Translations under genes and position numbers: made by a program | Shown: positions 30,622-42,371 of the stretch, in pieces | Numbering within the stretch: position 1 is the stretch's first letter | Layout: every line of letters begins with the position of its first letter | The notes under the pieces: generated by a model | What the model was told of the DNA's origin: nothing | Seen by the model: only the letters and a program-made list of their open reading frames with translations | Database searches by the model: none | Source of the DNA: Tenebrio molitor | Taxonomy: Eukaryota > Arthropoda > Insecta > Coleoptera > Tenebrionidae | DNA: 64,000 nucleotides | Assembly (NCBI RefSeq): GCF_963966145.1 | Contig: NC_091056.1 | Span: 1,944,771 to 2,008,770, forward strand | Direction: 5' to 3'

Positions 30622-32327
30622 TTATTTAAGATATAAGTGTAAAAAGTTATCCTTTATTGCACGAACGGGTTTAAAATACGACTGAGGTACGAGGGAGTAT
30701 TTTAAAAGATGTGAGTGCAACAGAGGAACTTTTTACACGTATGTCTTACAACATTATTTTTATCTACGATCGTATTATTCCTGGAGCCATAAAAAAAAAA
30801 AAATTAAAATGATCAAAAAATCAAAATACATTACATGTATTATTCATTATCAGATTCAAGATACAAATATCGCAGAATTACGAGTATGTGAACATTTTTT
30901 GAGCTTTCAATCTGTAATCTATACTACCAGTCAAGGATTATTCCGCTTAAAAATAACATTAACGAAATATGTATATCAGGGCCTTTCAGATATTTCAGAA
31001 GATGGATTCAAGTGTTCAGACTGAAAATTTCAAAAGTAGGGCGCCCCAAGGAACGAATGATGAAAAAAGATGTTTTAAAATAATTTTAGAATCGCCTTGG
31101 TGAGAACACGTTTCCCAAATCGATAAATGCAAGAAGACATACTTCTCGATAAAGAATTTAATCCAAGATTTTGAAGAGTCTTGTTATAATCGAATTGTCA
31201 AAGAAAACAATCTACCCTTACTTTCGCGCTAAACAACTAAAATGCTGGTGGAATAGTCAAACCGAATCGTGACTACAATTAAAGTACAATAATTAGAAAA
31301 TTGGAGAAATAATTTACCTTGTAATTGGGCAACACGTGGAGACGAAAATGGCAGCTGTGGGTACCCTGCACCGAAACACGACTGTTCCAATCCAAGTTTA
31401 CCCACGAGTCAGAAAAGTAAAAAGTCCACCACCCCACTTTCGCACCCCCACTTGACCAAAATAGCCAATCGGCTCTCCAAGATTCGACCTGTTACTTTAG
31501 CCAATCGCGATAGCTTTTTAGCATTTCCAGATTTTTTATGTAGCCGTTTTTATTTTCAATCCTAATTTTGAATTTTTAGAATAAGACTTTTTTTGTTCGA
31601 CACTGTAAGAATTTAAGAATTTTCTCCTGTGTGAAGGGATTTTGATAAATGTGACAACTTGTCAAAACGAAACGTCAAGCTTATTTTAAAGATTTTAAGC
31701 GATTTGGAGCCTTTAAGGGACTCGTCGAACAAAAAAACGTTGTATTCAACTCGTTCGTTTGTAAATTGGGGCTTTTTGGCATGAGTGGGCCAGTTTAAAA
31801 CGTTCGTTTGGAGCAGACCGAATATACATAAGTTGTAGTTGGATTACGAATACTAAATTACTGACTCTATACAATAATAATCATCAAGAGACCAACGAAT
31901 AATAAAAATCCAACAAATTAACATTATTTTGAAACCAAAATTGGGCTTGAAACGCTCTTACGTAAATGCTCTGCAAACCAAAATGACGTTATAATTACTC
32001 TTTTTCCTGTATTTTCTACTTTGTTTTGTTACTTTTCTAACTATAAGTGCAAACGATTTTAGTTATTTTCTACGATATATAGCAATTAGCTTCTAACTTG
32101 CAAATCTCATCCTTTAATTTGACATTCAACACAAATTTGAGAAGACTAAAATGTCGGTTAATCTTGTGAACATTAAATTAGTGTTGCTCTGAATTTGAAA
32201 TTTGCTACCATTTGGTGCGATTCTGTTTTAAAATTTATCAACATTGCTATATAACAAGGTTTCGCCAATTTTATTTAATTAGAAGTCGCGATTTCTGGCG
32301 TGCGCGTATACGATGCCCCACCCGGTA
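30622..32327. other. AT-rich spacer with decayed repeats, no gene
   Basis: 31590-31815 shares blocks with 24926-25050. 32265-32327 (GAAGTCGCGATTTCTGGCGT to CCCCACCCGG) matches the right end of the element at 62700-63397. No recognised coding frame. Confidence 0.5.
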
Positions 32328-32754
32328 CAGGGGTCCCAGAACTCGCGCGTCAGCCGTTAACTGCTAATTGTAATATTTAATCCGACAAGGATTCTACAAC
32401 AAAAAACGCCAAAAGCATGTTAGTTTCGAAATGAAAACGATTTTAAGATAACCAATCACACACGTCTTCCCGAAGGTAACTCTACTAAATGTATGCGTTT
32501 CCGAGGAAATGACTTTAGATGTTGCTGCTTAAAAACTGTGATGAAATGTTTGGGCAACTTTTATTAAATTCTGTCACTTTGACATTTAACAGAAAACGAA
32601 AACAACATTAAACGAAAAGTACATTTTTAAAGTAAATGTTCAAATTGTGGATTTTCTCCTGACCATACGTGAAGATTGTGACTATTCCTTTTGTGGCAAA
32701 AATAGGATTAATCCGTAAGTAACACATCTGCAAGAAAGCCTGTATTCTCATCGT

Positions 32755-33828
32755 GATTACGAAAATGATTTTGGTTTTGCGCTATCACGTCTAGTTTTTT
32801 CACAAATCGTTTTTTCTTAAAATTGAAATGTTCACCTAGAATGAATGAATTATTTCAAAATTTCGATATTGTAATATCGGACAACAATATGGATATTCGA
32901 AATTTCCTTGTTTTATTTGCGAATGGGATTGCCGGACACGAGACAAGCATTGGACTCAAAAGAAGTGGCCTTTAAGAACTAGACTTGTACCGGGAAGCAA
33001 TAATAAAAAATAATTTAGTTGTATCCTAAAAAAGTAGTATTAGGTACCACCAATGTATATCAAACTTTGTTTGATGAAGCAGTTTGTAAAGCCTTTTGAT
33101 AAAAATGGACAATGTTTCAAGTATTAATGTACAAAGTTACCAGATCTCTCCAATGCCTAATGAAAAGAGGTTAGGACCTCAAATAAGATCTTTGTACAAA
33201 GGTAATGATTTTCAAAATTCTATGAATGTTGTTGAAAGGAATGCCTGGACGGCATTTAAGAACGTCATAGAAAAATTGCTTGGAAATCACAAAGATGAAG
33301 ACTACGAAAATATTGTGAGAATCATGTTTAAAAATTTTCACATCTTGGGATGTAATATGAGTTTGCAAGTGAATTTCCTCTTTTCGCACTTAAATCTTTT
33401 TCCTAAAAATCTTGGTGCTGTCAGCGAGGTACAAGGGGAACGAAGATATAAAACAAATGGAGAGGTGATATCAAGGAAGATGGAGCGTATCAATGATGGT
33501 AGACTTTTGCTAGATGTTACAGCGCGATGTACCTACCCAAAAAAAATATACAGCAGGCAATCAATTAAAAGAAGTTTCCTCACAAAGCGTTAAAGATGCC
33601 ATTCTCATAAGGAATAAAAAAATTAGTTAGATTATTAACCAAGAATTATTATAAACATCTTATTTTCCTAAATAAATTGCTTAATTTTTTTTTGTTAATT
33701 GTGAAAAAACCTGACGTGATATAAAAAAATTAATTGTATTTTTGTAATCAGGGCTCCAATGTTATACAAAATCAGTTATCAAAATCAAAACATCGATTAA
33801 AAAGTTTTCTTTTGCAGGCCGGTGTAAT
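32755..33828 (+). repeat. 1.07-kb direct repeat, copy 1
   Basis: Nearly identical in sequence and order to 38081-39160, starting GATTACGAAAATGATTTTGG and ending GCAGGCCGGTGTAAT. Small indels only. It contains the repeat-protein pseudogene at 32880-33630. Confidence 0.9.
32880..33630 (+). pseudogene. Widespread arthropod repeat protein, copy 1 (function unknown)
   Basis: Fragments in shifting plus frames: YSKFPCFICEWDCRTRDKHW, KKWPLRTRLVPGSNN, VPPMYIKLCLMKQFVKPF, RLGPQIRSLYKGNDFQNSMN, ERNAWTAFKNVIEKLLGNHK, LGCNMSLQVNFLFSHLNLFP and NLGAVSEVQGER. Then come YQGRWSVSMMVDFC and the end SSQSVKDAILIRNKKIS. I know this order (C.WD.R..D.HW, LPPLHIKLGLMKQFVKAL, MGCNMSLKIHFLHSHL, NLG.VSDEHGERFHQDI) from many unnamed, multicopy arthropod proteins, presumably transposon-encoded. 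Two in-frame stops interrupt the last part here (TGA before YQGRW, TAG replacing TGG after DFC). Confidence 0.75.
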
Positions 33829-34599
33829 AGACGTTGAACTTTGGTGTAATGATTCGGGTGCATGTGGTTACCTTTTAAAATGTTTTGAACAGTATTTTTT
33901 AATTGATTCAGGATGTCGGCCACATTTTTAATACTTCTCGTTCCATCTTCCGTAAATGATTGAAGTACGGGCAGTATCAAATTGCAGCGGCGGTCAAGTC
34001 TTAATCTTTTAGGGGAAGCAGGTACTTATTTCCAAATAAGTAAATAGCAGGGCTTGTCATTTTACCCCCCAGGGAGTGGGCAGGTAGACGATTATAAATA
34101 ATAAGTATCCCTTACCTCGGACTTTTAAGGAGGTAACTAATTAATCATCTGCAAAGTCTGCAATTTTCGGAAGAGAGAATAGTAACGGGAAACAAAATTT
34201 TCTTCGAAATCATTGGAAGGTAAATTATATTTATTGATACGTAAACTGAAATACAGAAATATCGTTGGTGCACAAGAAAAGTGACACATCTGAAAAACCC
34301 TCATTTTTCAGTAGAACGATTTTAATAGTATATTGGGATATAAGGTTAGGAAGTGATAACAGAATCGAGAAACAGTTTGAAAAATCGAGACGAAGGAGGC
34401 ACATAATGTACATTTTTATATCCGTGAACAGTAAATAATTGTTTAAAAAAAATTCAAATTTTTGTGGCAAGAAAAAATTATGTTTTTCTTTTGTCATTCA
34501 CCTGAAGAAAATCCTGATTTCGATTAGTTTTAATTTGAATCAATTCAAGAGCATCATGTACACCTTTGATACATCTGCGTAATGAACTGAGAAGTGCAG
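33829..34599. other. Spacer, no gene seen
   Basis: AT-rich with short frames only. Nothing recognisable. Confidence 0.4.
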
Positions 34600-36290
34600 T
34601 GCTACCTGAAAATTTCTAAATGATAAGCCGCCCCTTATTAAGATTATAAGCGCTGCAGTTTACATCAGGTTATTAAGACCCAAACTAACCGCGCGCTGCA
34701 ATTTAGTACTTTGGATTTTAAAACCTTCGATCCTCGCTGCAATTTGACATCTCCGTGAAGTACGACTCCTTCCGTATTAGGACTGCGAACCGTGCGGTCA
34801 ACACCATCAACTCGTTTTCTATCGGGAACCAAAAAACCAATGGTTCTTGTTCTGTTCACTAAACCTAAAAATACGTCAGAACCACGATACACTTACAACG
34901 GTATGCCAGCGCGCATCCGAACGTCCTGTCTGACGTCATATGCGAGGCAAGAGCCCATGAGTTCTTTTAACTGGTTATTGCATTGATGGAAAACACCTAC
35001 TTCTAATTGATTTAAAATTCTCAAAAAATTCAGGAATGATTATGTATCGCCGTAGAACATTTTGTAAAAATTTCAAATTTTTTACTGAAACAGGTAAATA
35101 TTTCGGTTTAATTCAATAACAGCTAGGTAAATACATTAATTTACACAATTTTTCACTGAGAGTCCTTTCAAACATGTAGGAAAAATTTATTGTCATTAAG
35201 ATCATGAAAACATTACCGGTTTTTGAAATAAATGGAATTTGATGTTAAAGTGCAGAATTCTGCCATGATTTATTATTAAATTGGGCGATCCACAAAAGAG
35301 ATTGATATGGACTGTTTATGGTACCTTTTATGTAGTAATATATATATACCCTTTATGGACTTAAGAATTACTAGAAAAGTTCCTAACTGTATTCGTAGTA
35401 AATCGCGGTAATTTTTCGCTGTTAAAATTGGAATAATTCAAAAAGTAATAATTTACTTTTAATAAAATTTAGGACAATTATATTTGTGCTTATTTTTTTT
35501 TATAATACATAGTTAAATTGGGATATTTTCAATGATGGGGAGTGCTATGGTCACCATGGCAACCGAATTGTTTTGTTTAAATAAATTATTGAAAAGTTTG
35601 CGCTACTTCCATGTTGTGTTTTTGTCGGTTGTTTTACCTGTTAAAATTTTTAATTTGACAATACGAGATACTAATTCAAAATACTGTTAAAATTTTGACA
35701 ATTTTTTATAACGTACATTTTTTTTTTTCTAAAAAATAACATCATTTTTCATTAAAATCTTATTTCCTATGTTTAATGTTTTGTTTGTCGGATATTCTTT
35801 GGCAAAGAATAATTTAAATAGCACCTACCAATACAACATGATACCAAAAAAAAATTCAAAGACAAATAACAACAATAACAAATTCAAAGTGAGTCGCGAG
35901 GTGAGTCGTTTTTTGTGCCGGTCAGTGTATTTATAATAGTACATACATAATATCATAATTTTTTTATAGTGATATAATAATATATGTAATATAACAATAT
36001 ATTTAATATGTATAAAAGTCTATTAATCTTATTTTTACTACCAATTTTCATGAAATACAATGATACCAGCCATAAGCTCCTTTATAAGTGCCTCGCACAT
36101 GACGTCATGCGCAGTGCTGGCCAGTTCTCGCACAGCTACTTGTCATACCGTTGTAAGTGTATCGTGGTCAGAACTAGGATGCCGACGATGTGGCAAGCGT
36201 TCACGATACAACCTTGGGGCCGCTTTAGAATTCCTGCCACTTTCCCCGTAGATTATCATCATTTCGGTGTATTCTTCGGGAGTGAATATT
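34600..36290 (-). pseudogene. DUF4817-type transposon gene split by a 1.28-kb insertion
   Basis: The minus strand from about 36290 reads TPEEYTEMMIIYGESGRN, AAPRLYRERLPHRRHPSSDV up to the insertion at 34883-36166. It continues beyond it as FLGLVNRTRTIGFLVPDRKR, VRSPNTEGVVLHGD. Deleting the insert and one 8-bp duplication joins the two halves in frame. The domain is the same N-terminal HTH type as at 18639 but a different family. After about 34740 the frame decays. No catalytic domain was found. Confidence 0.65.
34883..36166. mobile_element. 1284-bp element with 8-bp duplication inside the DUF4817 gene
   Basis: Duplication GTCAGAAC (34875-34882 and 36167-36174). Inverted ends CACGATACACTTACAACGGT, identical over 23 bp. 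The interior is AT-rich without a transposase. The 8-bp duplication points to a hAT or related superfamily. Confidence 0.87.
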
Positions 36291-36866
36291 TCTTACTGTG
36301 TTGCCGTCCAAAAATTGACACTTTTCAAATATACTAATTAATGTCACTTTGACGTTAGTATAAAACGTTTGCATAGTTGAGCAGACAAATATTGACATTT
36401 TAACATTAATTTTGTTACCTGGTAACAACAGTACATGGAATAATTCACCTGATACACTTTACTAATCAATCTTCTGTGATTGGCTATTTTAAATTGCTGT
36501 AATTTAAAAACTAAATGGTTTAAGAAAAAAAATCTTGAAAATCCTATATCAGATGGAAGAACAGAATTTGTGGTTTACGGCTGACGCGCGAGTTCTGGGA
36601 CACCGATAGAATATTAAAACCCCTACTAATTTATACAGAAACTATAATTTTTTCCAATAAATGTCTAAATGATTCTGACAGAGTTCTAAGTATTTTTCTG
36701 CAATTGGAGAAAAGTTGTAAGTATTATCGGATAACAGTTTTTTTTTAATGGAAATGATTTGTACATTCAGGTAATGAAAACGGGCGCTATTGTAATCCTA
36801 CCTTTCTTAGGCTAAATAATCCCTAGGATTACGAAAATAAGATTCAATCTCTGAACTCTGAAGTTA

Positions 36867-37984
36867 TGGTCCAATTTTTACCCTTTTGGGATGACGTCAC
36901 GATTTCCTTTCTCGCTTTCTCTTTATTGAAACAACAGGAACAAACGATGCGTTTATTTATTATTAATTACTTGTGGTTATTTTATGCTCCTGTCAATTTG
37001 ACATTTATTTTATTTTTTCCCTTATTAGTTATTACATTGATTACAATCGTAAACTTTCGAAGCAATTGTCAACAAAATTGAAATTTGATAGTTATTTTTG
37101 ATAAATCCAAATTTATTTCTGATCCTAGAGTCCAATTATTACCCATTTGCGATGACGTCATTATTTAGTAATTTCACGTATGTTTGAGCTAGGATCAGGA
37201 ACTAATTTGAATTGATCATAAATAACCATAAGGTTAGGTATTAAAACGATTGTAGTCGAAGCAAACCATACCCATGTTATGAAATTTTCTGACAATTGCT
37301 TCGAAAAGTTATGTTTGTAATCAATGTAATAAGTTAAAGAAATTAAAAATTGTCAAATTGACAGGAACATAAAATAACCAGCAATAAATAAACGTACACT
37401 TGATTTCAAAGAAATAGCGTACAAGTGCTGAGAGCGATTTTTGTAATATTTTCCTAGTGTAAATAGCCCGCTATAAACTGTTTCTAGGCAACATTAATTT
37501 CATACGCTATCTTCCTAGTAGTATAGTGATGATTCGGACTTTGTCACTTTAATGTAACCATGGAATCAAAGCTAACATTACATGGGGAAATATTAGGTGT
37601 ACGCTATTTTTTTGAAATCAAGTGTACTATTGCGGACAAAAAATGTTGTCCACCTTTTTCCTATCATTTCACAAAAATTTGGTGTAGTTTAAGCTTTATT
37701 GTCATTATGATTGACGTTTGCAAATTAAAATTTGAAATTGATTACTGTCACCCATAAAAACATAAATTATAGACACAATTTGATTGACACATGTCAACAT
37801 GTGAAGCGAGCTTATTTATTCCTAAAGGTCGCTTTATGGCTTTATGTGAGTGGAATGACAGTGGGCGAAATTTTTTGTCCGCCATTGCACCGCTATTTTG
37901 TTTTTTACTGTTTCTGTCGTTTCAATAGAGAGAAAGCCAGGAAGGAAATCGTGACGTCACCTCAAAAGGGTTAAAATTGGACTA
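36867..37984. repeat. Nested inverted repeats with related TIR-like ends
   Basis: TGGTCCAATTTTTACCCTTT (36867) and TAGTCCAATTTTAACCCTTT (reverse strand from 37984) are inverted ends flanked by TA, with a shared GACGTCACGATTTCC. A palindrome with arms at about 36945-37130 and 37185-37390 lies inside. A related end starts at 37128 and pairs with one ending at 39192, overlapping this element. No gene. Confidence 0.65.
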
Positions 37985-38080
37985 TAGTTCAAACATACGT
38001 GAAGTTACTATATAACACAAGCCTGCACTGATTTCGATGTTTGCATAAAATTGACAGTTTTTGAACAATTTCGACCCCCT

Positions 38081-39160
38081 GATTATGAAAATGATTTTGG
38101 TTTTGCGCTATCACGTCTAGTTTTTTCACAAATCGTTTTTTCTTAAAATTGAAATGTTCACCTAGAATGAATGAATTATTTCAAAATTTCGATATTGTAA
38201 TATCGGACAACAAAATGGATATTCGAAATTTCCTTGTTTTATTTGCGAGTGGGACTGCCGGGCGGCACGAGACAAGCATTGGACTCAAAAGAAGTGGCCT
38301 TTAAGAACTAGACTTGTACCGGGAAGCAATAATAAAAAATAATTTAGTTGTATCCTAAAAAAGTAGTATTAGGTACCACCAATGCATATCAAACCTTGTT
38401 TGATGAAGCAATTTGTAAAGCCTCTTGATAAAAATGGACAATGTTTCAAGTATTAATGTACAAAGTTACCAGATCTTTCCAATGCCAAATGAAGAGGTTA
38501 GGACCTCAAATAAGATCTTTGTACAAAGGTAATGATTTTCAAAATTCTATGAATATTGTTGAAAGGAATGCCTGGACGGCATTTAAGAACGTCATAGAAA
38601 AATTGCTTGGAAATCACAAAGATGAAGACTACGAAAATATTGTAAGAATCATGTTTAAAAATTTTCACATCTTGGGATGTAATATGAGTTTGAAAGTGAA
38701 TTTCCTCTTTTCGCACTTAAATCTTTTTCCTAAAAATCTTGGTGCTGTCAGCGAGGAACAAGGGGAACGTCTTGACCAAGATATAAAACAAATGGAGAGG
38801 TGATATCAAGGAAGATGGAGCGTATCAATGATGGTAGACTTTTGCTGGATGTTACAGCGCGATGTACCCAAAAAACATATACAGCAGGCAATCAATTAAA
38901 AGAAGTTTCCTCACAAAGCGTTAAAGATGCCATTCTCATAAGGAATAAAAAAATTAGTTAGATTATTAACCAAGAATTATTATAAACATCTTATTTTCCT
39001 AAATAAATTGCTTAATTTTTTTTTTGTTAATTGTGAAAAAACCTGACGTGATACAAAAAAATGAATTGAATTTTTGTAATCAGGGCTCCAATGTTATACA
39101 AAATCAGTTATCAAAATCAAAACATCGATTAAAAAGTTTTGTTTTGCAGGCCTGTGTAAT
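38081..39160 (+). repeat. 1.07-kb direct repeat, copy 2
   Basis: Second copy of 32755-33828, in the same orientation about 5.3 kb away. The copies differ by scattered substitutions and small indels, a recent duplication or two insertions of one element. Confidence 0.9.
38205..38968 (+). pseudogene. Widespread arthropod repeat protein, copy 2
   Basis: Same protein as at 32880. Here VPPMHIKPCLMKQFVKPLDK is followed by RLGPQIRSLYKGNDFQNSMN, NMSLKVNFLFSHLNLFP, NLGAVSEEQGERLDQDIKQM, then the same TGA before YQGRW. The second stop of copy 1 is absent: TGG is intact after DFC. The shared TGA therefore predates the duplication and the TAG in copy 1 is later. A frameshift near 38876 precedes SSQSVKDAILIRN. 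Confidence 0.75.
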
Positions 39161-39192
39161 GACATCATCGCAAATGGGTAAAAATTGGACTC

Positions 39193-39596
39193 TAATAACT
39201 ATTTTTGCGTTAAAATTTGATTAATAGTGTTAGTTGTTTGACGTTTATTAGCTAAAGATAGCAGAGATATGAAAAATCTGACACTGTCAAAGTCATAGCC
39301 TTTACATTTGTATTAATCATTGTCCGTTATTTTCTTCAAAAGAATTTTCTGCAAGTAAGAGATTCAACCACTAAAGTGCACAGATAAATACGTCCAAACT
39401 ACAAGAAATAAGAAAATCTAAAATTTGCTAACAAATTTGTTCACAATACGAAGATTTAATGCTCTTGTAAAATGCTAATTTTATGACTGACGGGTCTGCT
39501 GCAGTTTTTGACCGAATCCAAGAATTCTGAATACTTCTGCAACTTTAACTACACCTGGCCCAAAAGTTTTATTACTGTGCAACAGCTTTAAGGGTA
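39193..39596. other. AT-rich spacer, no gene
   Basis: No open frame or recognisable repeat end. Confidence 0.4.
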
Positions 39597-39871
39597 ATTG
39601 TTCACTTTAACTACTTCTGGAATTTTCCCGTTTTTTCTGGCTAGACAGCCTCAGGGCGTCCTCCTAGATCATTTCCCACCATTCAAACCTTGTGCAAATG
39701 CCTTTTTCTCTGTTGTTGTGTTTCAAGGTCGCGCCAGTGTCTATAACTAAAGGGTAAGGAAAATTCATTTGCACAAGGTTTGAGTGGTGGACAACGATGT
39801 AAGAGGACGCCCTGAGGCTGTCTAGCCAGAAAAAACGGGAAAATTCCAGAAGTAGTTAAAGTGAACAATGA
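39597..39871. mobile_element. About 275-bp MITE with about 100-bp arms
   Basis: TTGTTCACTTTAACTACTTC and its inverse form the outer ends. Arms include GGCTAGACAGCCTCAGGGCG and TTGCACAAGG blocks in both orientations. The target duplication is unclear. Confidence 0.8.
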
Positions 39872-40383
39872 CCGAATTAAGATTACTAATTGCAGTTAAG
39901 TGCATCCAAATAGCTCATATAAAGCAAAATATTTTTTTAAGAGAATACAATCAGGTACAATGAGGGACATGGAATCCTGGGCAGTCTGTTATTGTCATTT
40001 CAAAAAGTGTCAATGTAAATGCACCTTTACCGTCATTATTATCGATATTTTCAAAAAAACTGTCAAATTAACTTATGCTTGGTTATGAGTAGCTAAGGTA
40101 TGGTTTAGAAACTTTGACAACTGAATGACACATCTGCCCAGTTTTCCGTGTCCCCAATAGTAAATTAATTCAAAGTTATAATTATGTATAATTATAAAAA
40201 AACACATAGTTCAAGAACACAAATAGAAACATATAAAAACGTAATGTTATATTTATTTATTAATTATGACGGAAATAATAAGATTATTAATTATAATTTA
40301 TTCACCAATCAACATCTTCCTCTAATGCATCTACTACGCAGAAAGTGGAGGAATGTAGTGCATCCTTTATAAAGATAACAAGT

Positions 40384-40752
40384 ATCGTGCGTGCGATCCA
40401 TTGAATTTGTTATTAGAGTTGGCACTGGAACTGTCAACGCATGTCAAATTTTGAACTATCGCGGCAAACGTCACATTTAATAACAATTGTAAAACAGAAA
40501 ATCGCGAATTAAGGATTCGAGGGATTAAGAGAAAAATTACAATGGTAATGTTTATTTTATTAAACAATGTTACAACAGATGCTGAAAGTGTTTCCCATTT
40601 TGTTCTAAGCACAAACGGGCCCTTCGTTTGACTCCTCTGATAGCATTTTGTAACATTGATTTATACACAAATAAGTGTATCGATTCAAAAAGACCTGCGG
40701 CTTCAGTCCCAGCGCCAACTTTAATAACAAATTCAATGGATCGCTCGATATG
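40384..40752. mobile_element. About 370-bp MITE
   Basis: Inverted ends ATCGTGCGTGCGATCCATTG and ATCGAGCGATCCATTG, continuing through AATTTGTTATTA and GTTGGC. No coding capacity. Confidence 0.7.
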
Positions 40753-40955
40753 AAGTAATTTTTTTCTAATTTGCTGTTTTAACAAAGCTATTAACACATC
40801 CGAAATCTAGGAACTATTTTCAGTTGGTAACACACATTGCCGGCAGCAAATTGATTCTGGTATTCCCTACTATTTGCTGCATTTCTGGATAATTCATCAT
40901 TAATTGCAATTTCAGTTATGTTTAGTCTAGATTCAAATGTGTGTTTTTGAATACG

Positions 40956-41484
40956 GCAGAGACGAGTTCCTCCAGGTACCCAACATATCCTAATCTTGGA
41001 TGCAGGTAGCGAAGGGTTGGGGATTAGACTGCATTGCAGGGGTGGTAATTATCATCTGCACATTTAAAAAATAATTTTTATTCTAGTCATCCTTCCACTT
41101 TTGCTTTTTTAGATGCACTTATTAGTTTTCAAACATATACGTATAGCAAAATTCAATCTGCAAACAGAGGAATGAAAAAGTTGAGAAACGACGTAAGAAA
41201 CAAAAAGGAGACATTACAAAAATTAATAAAAAATTATGAAAATGGAATATTCCCTAGAATAAATTTTGTACAAATAATCTCTTATCATAATAAACCTATG
41301 GAGTAAACATTTTATTTTAATATTTAGCAAATATTCCTTTATCTTGCACTCAAAAATGTAAAAATATACCTGCCGCCTTCCTTAATCCTTCGACAATAAG
41401 CGGGAGCAACTCGTCTACAGATAACAGCTAAGTACCGACCACCTGTGATGTAAACTGACCGCTGGAAGGAACTCGTCTACGTCC
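40956..41484. mobile_element. hAT-like MITE family A, copy 2 (inverted)
   Basis: Full-length relative of 21557-22034 in opposite orientation. Flanked by TTTGAATA (40948-40955) and TTTGGATA (41485-41492), a 7-of-8 duplication. Ends CGGCAGAGACGAGTTCCTCC and GGACGTAGACGAGTTCC. No gene. Confidence 0.87.
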
Positions 41485-42022
41485 TTTGGATACTTACCTC
41501 TTTTCCGCACCAAGCGAGAGATTAGAGAGGATTATTGCAAATACCAAGAAAACGATTCACTTCCAAAAACTGAATTTGTCGGAGGGAATGTTAAAATTTC
41601 TTTTGCAAAAATTTACTCTTTAGTTCTTGACTCTGCACACTGCACATTAAACGATATAAATATTCTTGTGCACGTACCGAAAATGTAAAACTTTAAATTC
41701 GGAGGAAATTTTGAACAGTAACTAATAAGTAAATTCTCCATATTGTCTGATGTAATATTTTAATAAAAATGTTCAATCTTTAAGAAAGTAGGGTTACGAA
41801 ACAAATTTGTAAATGTTAATAGGTCAAATCGATTCATCTAGTTTTTCTGATAGCAAACTCGTCAATTACGTCATCATAAAAAATATTTTTTTGATGATTG
41901 AATTAAATCATTTTCAATGGGCAAGGTCGCTAAACCACTTAACCGAATGATGAGATTGAATTTCTAACAAAATGTTAAAAAACTTCTTTCTACGGAGGCA
42001 GACATTACCGGTAATGATAATA
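41485..42022. other. AT-rich spacer, no gene
   Basis: No motif recognised. Confidence 0.4.
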
Positions 42023-42258
42023 CCGTGAGATCATTTAAATTCATAAATAACTTGGCAACACCGCTGACACCTTGATTTGTCAAAATGACAGTTTGTATCC
42101 AAACCAGATGTTTGATACAACTGTTAACTCGCAGTTTCATATTTTGTATTGAATTTTGAAGCGTCATTTTGAGAAACCAAAGCAAAATAGCAACAGTGTT
42201 GCCAATCTAATTTTAAAGTTATAGTCAACTTTAATTATAAATTTAAATGATCTCACGG
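42023..42258. mobile_element. 236-bp TA-flanked MITE
   Basis: Perfect 19-bp ends CCGTGAGATCATTTAAATT, flanked by TA (42021-42022, 42259-42260). No gene. Confidence 0.88.
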
Positions 42259-42371
42259 TACCTGTGACAATAATTTACACGTTTTTGGCAATCAGTCAGT
42301 AACGACAAAGAAAAAATAAATGCAAGCATATCGCTTAATTTTTCAGACTCGGAATAACCCCGGGTCGCAGT

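Larger units (their letters stand above)
32328..36606. mobile_element. Possible 4.3-kb TA-flanked composite element
   Basis: CAGGGGTCCCAGAACTCGCG (32328) and TCGGTGTCCCAGAACTCGCG (reverse strand from 36606) match at about 30 of 37 positions, with TA outside both. Inside lie a repeat-protein pseudogene, a DUF4817 gene and a 1.3-kb insertion. The ends may instead belong to two solo relics. Confidence 0.45.
37128..39192. mobile_element. Possible 2.07-kb TA-flanked element carrying the repeat protein
   Basis: GAGTCCAATTATTACCCATT (37128) and GAGTCCAATTTTTACCCATT (reverse strand from 39192) are inverted ends of about 35 bp with TA outside. The right end begins immediately after the 1.07-kb direct repeat. 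It overlaps the 36867-37984 pair, so only one pairing, or neither, can be the true element. Confidence 0.5.
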
